Positions 59,400-64,000 of a stretch of DNA of 64,000 nt are shown in pieces. Under the pieces are notes generated by a model. That model ran no database searches. It worked only from the letters and a program-made list of their open reading frames with translations, and had not been told where the DNA came from. Source of the stretch: Ypsolopha sequella (Eukaryota > Arthropoda > Insecta > Lepidoptera > Ypsolophidae); assembly GCA_934047225.1 (NCBI GenBank), contig CAKOHE010000005.1, positions 245,763 to 309,762 on the forward strand, given 5' to 3'. Within the stretch, counting starts at the first letter, position 1. Every line of letters starts with the position of its first letter. The position numbers and the translations under genes are program-made.

Positions 59400-60770
59400 T
59401 CCTAAAATTATTGATTTTCTCACTACGTTATTTGAAACTTGCTCGTAGTACAGCACACTTAACTCGTGCAGATCAGCCCTATCGTTGGTACTAGGCCCTG
59501 AAATCTTTAAAAATGAGACAATTGCTAGGTTTTTGAGGGCGTCTGCAGATTACGACCACCCTTACCAAGGTATAACGTAACATGGGACACATCATGTGTA
59601 TTAAATTACCTACAAGCTTTAGGTAAAAGTGGAGACTCATGTTTACAAGATTTAACAAATAAAAACAGAGTGCAAACATTATGTAAAATAAATATAAAAA
59701 ATACAGAACGACACAATGATAACAAATAGTTATAAAAATTCCTGACTTAATTAAAACTTCTAGATTTGAAATAAATCAGCCCATGTTAGTGATACCTTAC
59801 TTCACTGAAAAACCCACAATATGCCTAGCACTGACTTTATTAACGTATGTCGAAAAAACTTCTCAGTTTCGTCAACATGACGTCTTATTCCCACCGCCCA
59901 GCTTCTACACAATCGTTAAGTCGCTGGATAAAAGACACATTTTAATAGATTCTGGAATTGATGTGGCCAAGACTTTTCAACAAGGCGACCCCCAACGGCC
60001 TTAGTACCTTTTCAAAACACATCTTTTGGCCAAAAATTTGGGTTATTTCAAAAGCCTCGACTATTAAATACTATAAATAAGGCTATAAAGTTGTACCAAT
60101 ATCCGAATAACAAATTCAAAAACATAGAAAAAGACTACGAACAAACTGAATCATTATTGATCGTCATAAAATAAGAAAATGGCTAGACATGAAATATAAG
60201 GTTTTATTTAAGATTTTTATTTTTTATTATTATTTATCATTATCACTTATCATATAGTCACGATGTGAATATTGAAATTACTGTTAATTACTTATCAATA
60301 TAAATTTCAAATTTCTAAATCTTAATTTTTAATTCTACTTTGTGTTATCAGATGCATAAAAATTTAAATAATGCATGTTTAGTTTTAGTTTTAGTTGATA
60401 ATATATAATGTTGTGCATGTAAATGTAAATTTCTCAATTTAAAATGTCATGTTATCATTGGGTTTATGATTGCCGATGTATCAAAATTTCAATTATATTT
60501 ATTTTATGTGGACCTTTACCCTGAGAGGCGGGTTTTTTTCTCAGTTCAGGGTAAATTTAATACTTCATTATTGATGCTGCATTTTTTATGAGGATAATAA
60601 ATAATTTGTATTTTGTATTTTGTATTTGTATATTTTGAGCGCACAGTACGCGCCACGCCGCGCCGCCACTTCGCGCGCCTGTAGTTCAGGTGTGAACGTT
60701 AACTTGATTCGTAAGACAGCTGGATGGAGTGGCACGTCCAATACTTTTTGGAAATTTTATAATAGAGGCA
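59400..60770 (+). pseudogene. DIRS tyrosine recombinase, interrupted
   Basis: 59783-60004 includes LVIPYFTEKPTICLALTLLT and DKRHILIDSGIDV, typical of the mid part of the DIRS tyrosine recombinase. The catalytic C-terminal block reappears at about 60640-60770: a degenerate SAH.TRHA box followed by SSGVNVNLIRKTAGWSGTSN, then TFWKFYNR with the active-site Tyr. About 600 bp of foreign sequence separates the two, including the LINE-type insert at 60215-60640. The recombinase cannot be made from this copy. Confidence 0.8.
60215..60640 (+). mobile_element. LINE-type 3' fragment, copy 2, inside the recombinase
   Basis: Nearly identical to the reverse complement of 25740-26120 and ending in a TTTGTATTTTGTA run. 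The oriented simple tail indicates insertion by target-primed reverse transcription on the + strand. Confidence 0.8.
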
Positions 60771-61180
60771 TCATTAATAATGATGATCAATTTTATCGGT
60801 GGCAAATGCCATCCTTAATTATTAATTTAACTTCAGTGAGATTAATTACGTTATTAAGAAAAATTCTTAGTTTTTTTGTTTGTAATAACCATTGTTACTT
60901 GTTAAAAAACAAGGTCGAAGTCTTAATATTATTCTTTTTGGAACAAAAAAAATGCCTATTTTGGTTAGAAATGTATTGATAATATGTTTCACATTTTGTT
61001 CCTTTTATAATAAGATTATTTAGTTATGATTCTATAATTATTTTACCTACAGATTTACAACTATTACTAAGTAGGTATATAATAAGAAAATTTGATTATT
61101 TCTGGTTCAGAAATACAGCTTATTTTCATAATAAATTTTATTGGCGTTTGACATTTCCTGTTACGACTCTCAATATCTAC

Positions 61181-61224
61181 CTGTGTTTTATATATTTCAG
61201 TTACTAATCTCGAGGACGAAGCAC
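61181..61224. repeat. Probable right inverted terminus of the DIRS element
   Basis: Inverse complement of 55205-55248. It contains a splice-acceptor-like TATATATTTCAG and is followed by an open 54-bp stretch ending CTTCAG|GTAAG at 61254, so a small exon is an alternative reading. LPCAT does not need an exon here because 53203 and 62376 join in phase. Confidence 0.65.
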
Positions 61225-61334
61225 CTCGTATAATTATGATAGAACTTCACTTCAGGTAAGTTCGTTTAATCATAAATTATTGTTGTGTTTCATTGTTATG
61301 GTTCTTAAAGTCTGTTTGTGTTTGTTTTTTTTTT

Positions 61335-61727
61335 TCAATGCAAGTGCTCGTGAAGGCCCACTTTTTATGCATCAAAACCGAACAGAAAGTCGATTATTTT
61401 GCCCTAGGGCTTTATTATTATTACTTTTTTAAATTAATTTGCAATGCAATGGTTGGCTAACCTGCAGCCTTTCCTGTGTACCATAGATGTTTTTTTTCCA
61501 CTGTTTAACGGCTCTGGATACAGTCCTTTTGAGCCAATCATAATTTTAAGTTCACAAGATTATATTTGTTTTCATTTCCTCACACTATGCATTGAAAAAC
61601 GTAGTATGATACACGGGCGTAAAAGCAATAAATTACTCGGTTACGTTTAAAACACTCGCTACGCTCGTGTTTTAAATCGTCCTCCTAATTTATTCCTTTT
61701 CGCTCTTGTAGCATAAACTACTATTAT
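61335..61727. mobile_element. Half-length fold-back repeat, left of LPCAT exon
   Basis: Shares GCATCAAAACCGAACAGAAA, TTTCCTGTGTACCATAGATG, AAAACACTCGCTACGCTCGT and the GTAGCATAAACTACTA end with the element at 31884-32530. It is an inverted copy of 62683-63057. Confidence 0.9.
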
Positions 61728-61944
61728 ATTTACTATTTGTGTTGTGACTGTTTGTTACGTGAATAAAATAAAATATAATATATGGATGACCTTCCCATTA
61801 TTGCCAACTGTACTCATAAAATAAAATAAAATTTATTCACAAAAAAACGTTCTAATACAATAGTGCACTAGGTCCCTCATGATACTATCCTCAAACCTCA
61901 AACCAGACCCCCACTCTTATTTTGAATGATGTAATAGGTAAACT

Positions 61945-62107
61945 GCGGGTCTACCGCGTAATTCTGATTTTCATCAACATAAACTTAAGATTGAAATTTG
62001 ACGTGCGTGCAAAAGAGATGTCATTTTAGGCGGGCGTCGTCGCACGCACGTCAAATTTCAATCTCAAGTTGATGTTGATGAAAATCAGAATTACGTGGTA
62101 GACCCGC
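61945..62107. mobile_element. Fold-back MITE, copy 3
   Basis: The most complete copy: inverted ends GCGGGTCTACCGCGTAATTC / GAATTACGTGGTAGACCCGC and about 65-bp arms. Its loop (AAAAGAGATG...GGCGGGCGTCGTC) is in the opposite orientation to the loops of copies 1 and 2. Confidence 0.92.
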
Positions 62108-62370
62108 TGGTGGTAGACCCGCAGGTGGTAGAGCTGATGCCGGGCTCGACTGTGGAGGATCCGCCCCTCTCGCACTGCGCGATTTTTCGCTTGGAGTGAC
62201 AGTGACAAAAATAAAATTCGCATAGCCTCTGAAACTGGCCACCAATTTCGGCTACAGCTGTACACCCCTGTGACAGACGGTCAGACGGATGGACAGACAG
62301 ACAGCGGAGGTTTAGCACTAGGGTCCCGTTTAGCACCCTCCGGGTACGGAACCCTAAAAACGCATCTTCT
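62108..62370. repeat. SINE-head fragment and interspersed repeat before the LPCAT exon
   Basis: 62127-62158 repeats the head of the SINE-like family (GGTGGTAGAGCTGATGCCGG). 62160-62362 (GCACTGCGCGATTTTTCGCT to GGGTACGGAACCCTAAAA) is a common insect repeat with CAGACGG/GACAGACAGAC runs, ending 14 bp before the exon acceptor. Confidence 0.65.
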
Positions 62371-62375
62371 TCCAG

Positions 62376-62501
62376 GGCTCTTGGAGTTCCAGTCCTCGAT
62401 TACACATATGATGACTGTCGACTGATCGCTCGCGCCAAGCAGCTAGGCATCCCGTGTGGTGCCTCTTGTCGTGAAGTCAATGAAATTAGGGCTGTTTTGG
62501 G
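62376..62501 (+). CDS. LPCAT-family acyltransferase, next exon
   Basis: Acceptor TCTTCCAG at 62368-62375; donor GG|GTAAGG at 62502. It reads ALGVPVLDYTYDDCRLIARA, KQLGIPCGASCREVNEIRAV, LG. ALGVPV.DYT..DC and the following region match LPCAT1/2 proteins immediately after the VMA block encoded at 53066-53203, and its first base completes the split Lys codon, so the two exons are adjacent in the mRNA. The 3' end leaves in phase 2; the EF-hand and C-terminal parts expected in longer family members must lie beyond the window. The exon is squeezed between repeats on both sides. Confidence 0.9.
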
Positions 62502-62682
62502 GTAAGGCATTTTTATAATCTCAATATAATAAGTTATCTGTCATGTATGCTTATTCATATCTTCTCTGATGACATTGTGTGGTGCAGTTAGAGTTGCCAA
62601 CCGTACTTTAAAATAAAGTATGTTACGTTATTTTGGGTCTCTGTACTTTATACTTTTGAATACCAATAAAGTACGTGAATAG

Positions 62683-63057
62683 TAGTTTATGCTACAAGGG
62701 CGCAAAGGAATAAATTACGAGGACGATTTAAAACACGAGCGTAGCGAGTGTTTTAAACGTAACCGAGTAATTTATTGCTCTTACGCCCGTGTATCATACT
62801 ACGTTTTTCAATGCATAGTGTGAGGAAATAAAACAAACATAATTTTGTGAACTTTAAATTATAATTGGCTCCAAAGGACTGTATCCAGAGCCGTTAAACA
62901 GTGGAAAAAAAAGTATGACATTTATGGTACACAAGAAAGGCTGCAGGTTAGCCAAATATATAAAAAAAAATAATAAAGCCCTAGGGCAAAATAATCGACT
63001 TTCTGTTCGGTTTAGATGCATAAAAAGTGGGCTTTTACGAGCACATGCATTGAAAAA
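62683..63057. mobile_element. Half-length fold-back repeat, right of LPCAT exon
   Basis: Starts TAGTAGTTTATGCTACAAGG and ends GAGCACATGCATTGAAAAAT. It is an inverted copy of 61335-61727 and a direct match to 32145-32530. The small open frames over it are not genes. Confidence 0.9.
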
Positions 63058-64000
63058 TACTTTATTACAATCTTTACGTAAAATTAGACGTAAACTACGA
63101 CCCACGGATTGCATTTGAAGGGTTAATCAAATATAATAAATAAATTATAATATTCCTGACGGACATGTGTTTTCGTGACGGTCTTTGTCTTCAGTGCGTT
63201 TCTTTGATTAAAATTAGTCATCCATTTTTTGTTGTTAATTTGGCTTTTACAATTTACATTGTAAAATGATTTCAGATACTAAAACATTTGTAAATTATGA
63301 AGAAATAGTATAATGTCTTGTATTATAAACATTTATAATTTCAAAAGTTATTTTATTCTTACAAGTACAATCGCAAGTATTTATTATTTATAATATTTTA
63401 TTTATTAGCCAATTTATTCTAGTTTAAAATGTTTAACAATTTTTTTACACTAAAAACATGCTAAATACTTAGTACTATTAATATGTACAAAAATAACAAT
63501 AATAATTATACAAAAAAATAATAGTATAGAAATTACTGAGTATAGCACAAAATACATTATAAAGCTTAAACTAGATGTCCGTATGACCTTGGCCAAGGTC
63601 ATACGGACATCTAGTTTATTTATAATAAGTACTTGTCAAAAAATTATGTCAAACCTACATAAATGTATGTATAGACTACAACTTGAAAAATTAAGAATCG
63701 TTGATAATTTTATATTTGTAACTACTTTAAGTTGAATTCATAATTAAAAGATATTATGGCGAATTAACTTATCTACATTAAAAATTATCCCGCGATACGC
63801 GACATGTTTCGAATTCTGTCCGAATTCGTTTTCAAGCAAGCGAGTGTCTATCGTCAGTGGACACATACTCTGCATTGCTAATTTAATAAGAACAGAAAAT
63901 ACTAAAAATGATACCATAGCGTTCTATCAAAAATAATAACTACACATGAAAAAAATATTAACTTGCACACTAAAATACTAACTGTGCTCTTATAGAATTT
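63058..64000. other. Noncoding interval
   Basis: A+T-rich LPCAT intron sequence with no exon recognised, apart from the palindrome at 63567-63618. Confidence 0.6.
63567..63618. repeat. Perfect 52-bp palindrome
   Basis: TAAACTAGATGTCCGTATGA followed by CCTTGG meets its exact inverse complement at 63592/63593 with no spacer. Confidence 0.97.

Larger units (their letters stand above)
55185..61260 (+). mobile_element. Decayed DIRS-type tyrosine-recombinase retrotransposon
   Basis: In order it contains a gag-like start (56056), gag body (56495-57260), reverse transcriptase pieces (57411-58260), RNase H and a following conserved domain (58480-59110), and tyrosine-recombinase pieces (59400-60770). 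Inverted termini of the kind known in DIRS elements may be 55205-55248 and 61181-61224, which are perfect 44-bp inverse copies with weaker extension outward. Several frameshifts, a MITE at 55252 and a LINE-type insert at 60215-60640 make it non-functional. It lies within the LPCAT intron in the same orientation. Outer limits are uncertain. Confidence 0.82.

Noticed and set aside
61201..61254. 54-bp exon (TNLEDEAPRIIMIELHFR) between good splice sites
   Set aside because: The LPCAT exons on both sides join in phase without it, and its first half is an inverted copy of 55205-55248, so a transposon terminus is the better reading; not fully excluded.

Overview
The window looks like transposon-rich, gene-poor DNA from an insect nuclear genome, most likely a moth or butterfly. 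The case rests on A+T-rich sequence, GT-AG introns between short conserved exons, and a dense mix of insect repeat classes (BEL/Pao, copia, DIRS, LINE tails, mariner, hAT and Tc1-type MITEs, SINE-like repeats). The species assignment is an inference. Nothing bacterial is present.

Host genes are sparse and both recognised ones lie on the + strand. Exons at 5938-11497 encode the membrane part of a TMTC-family protein (ER O-mannosyltransferase with TPR repeats). This copy looks damaged: one exon is split by a 420-bp hAT-type MITE, the next-but-one needs a one-base frame change, and the last runs into a stop beside a repeat tail with no splice donor. No TPR exons follow. Two far-apart exons, 53066-53203 and 62376-62501, encode neighbouring parts of a lysophosphatidylcholine acyltransferase (LPCAT) and join in phase across a 9.2-kb intron filled with transposons. 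A well-formed but unassigned exon lies at 26665-26746.

Layout: 1-5900 repeats, including a 467-bp near-perfect palindrome; 5900-11500 TMTC; 14400-15510 a 1.1-kb fold-back built of sub-repeats; 16987-23396 a nearly complete BEL/Pao retrotransposon with both LTRs and its target duplication; 24-26 kb minisatellite, tRNA-like SINE and LINE tail; 29.3-30.9 kb a copia remnant interrupted by a hAT-type MITE exactly at its stop codon; 31.9-33.3 kb fold-backs and a small MITE; 33498-39056 a 67-copy, 83-bp satellite with higher-order structure; 39.9-42.5 kb MITEs and a LINE end; 43191-44576 nine copies of a 154-bp repeat; 44.6-49.2 kb featureless A+T-rich DNA; 49261-51615 a mariner transposase inside long inverted repeats; 53.8-54.7 kb a Harbinger-like element; 55.2-61.2 kb a decayed DIRS-type tyrosine-recombinase retrotransposon carrying nested insertions; 61.3-63.1 kb the second LPCAT exon between two inverted copies of one repeat; 63567-63618 a perfect 52-bp palindrome.

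The elements do not form a pathway. The main story is repeat invasion, nesting and inversion around a few surviving exons. I found no convincing new multi-gene system. The strongest unusual signals are the palindromes, the ordered satellite, and the stacked lesions in the TMTC copy.
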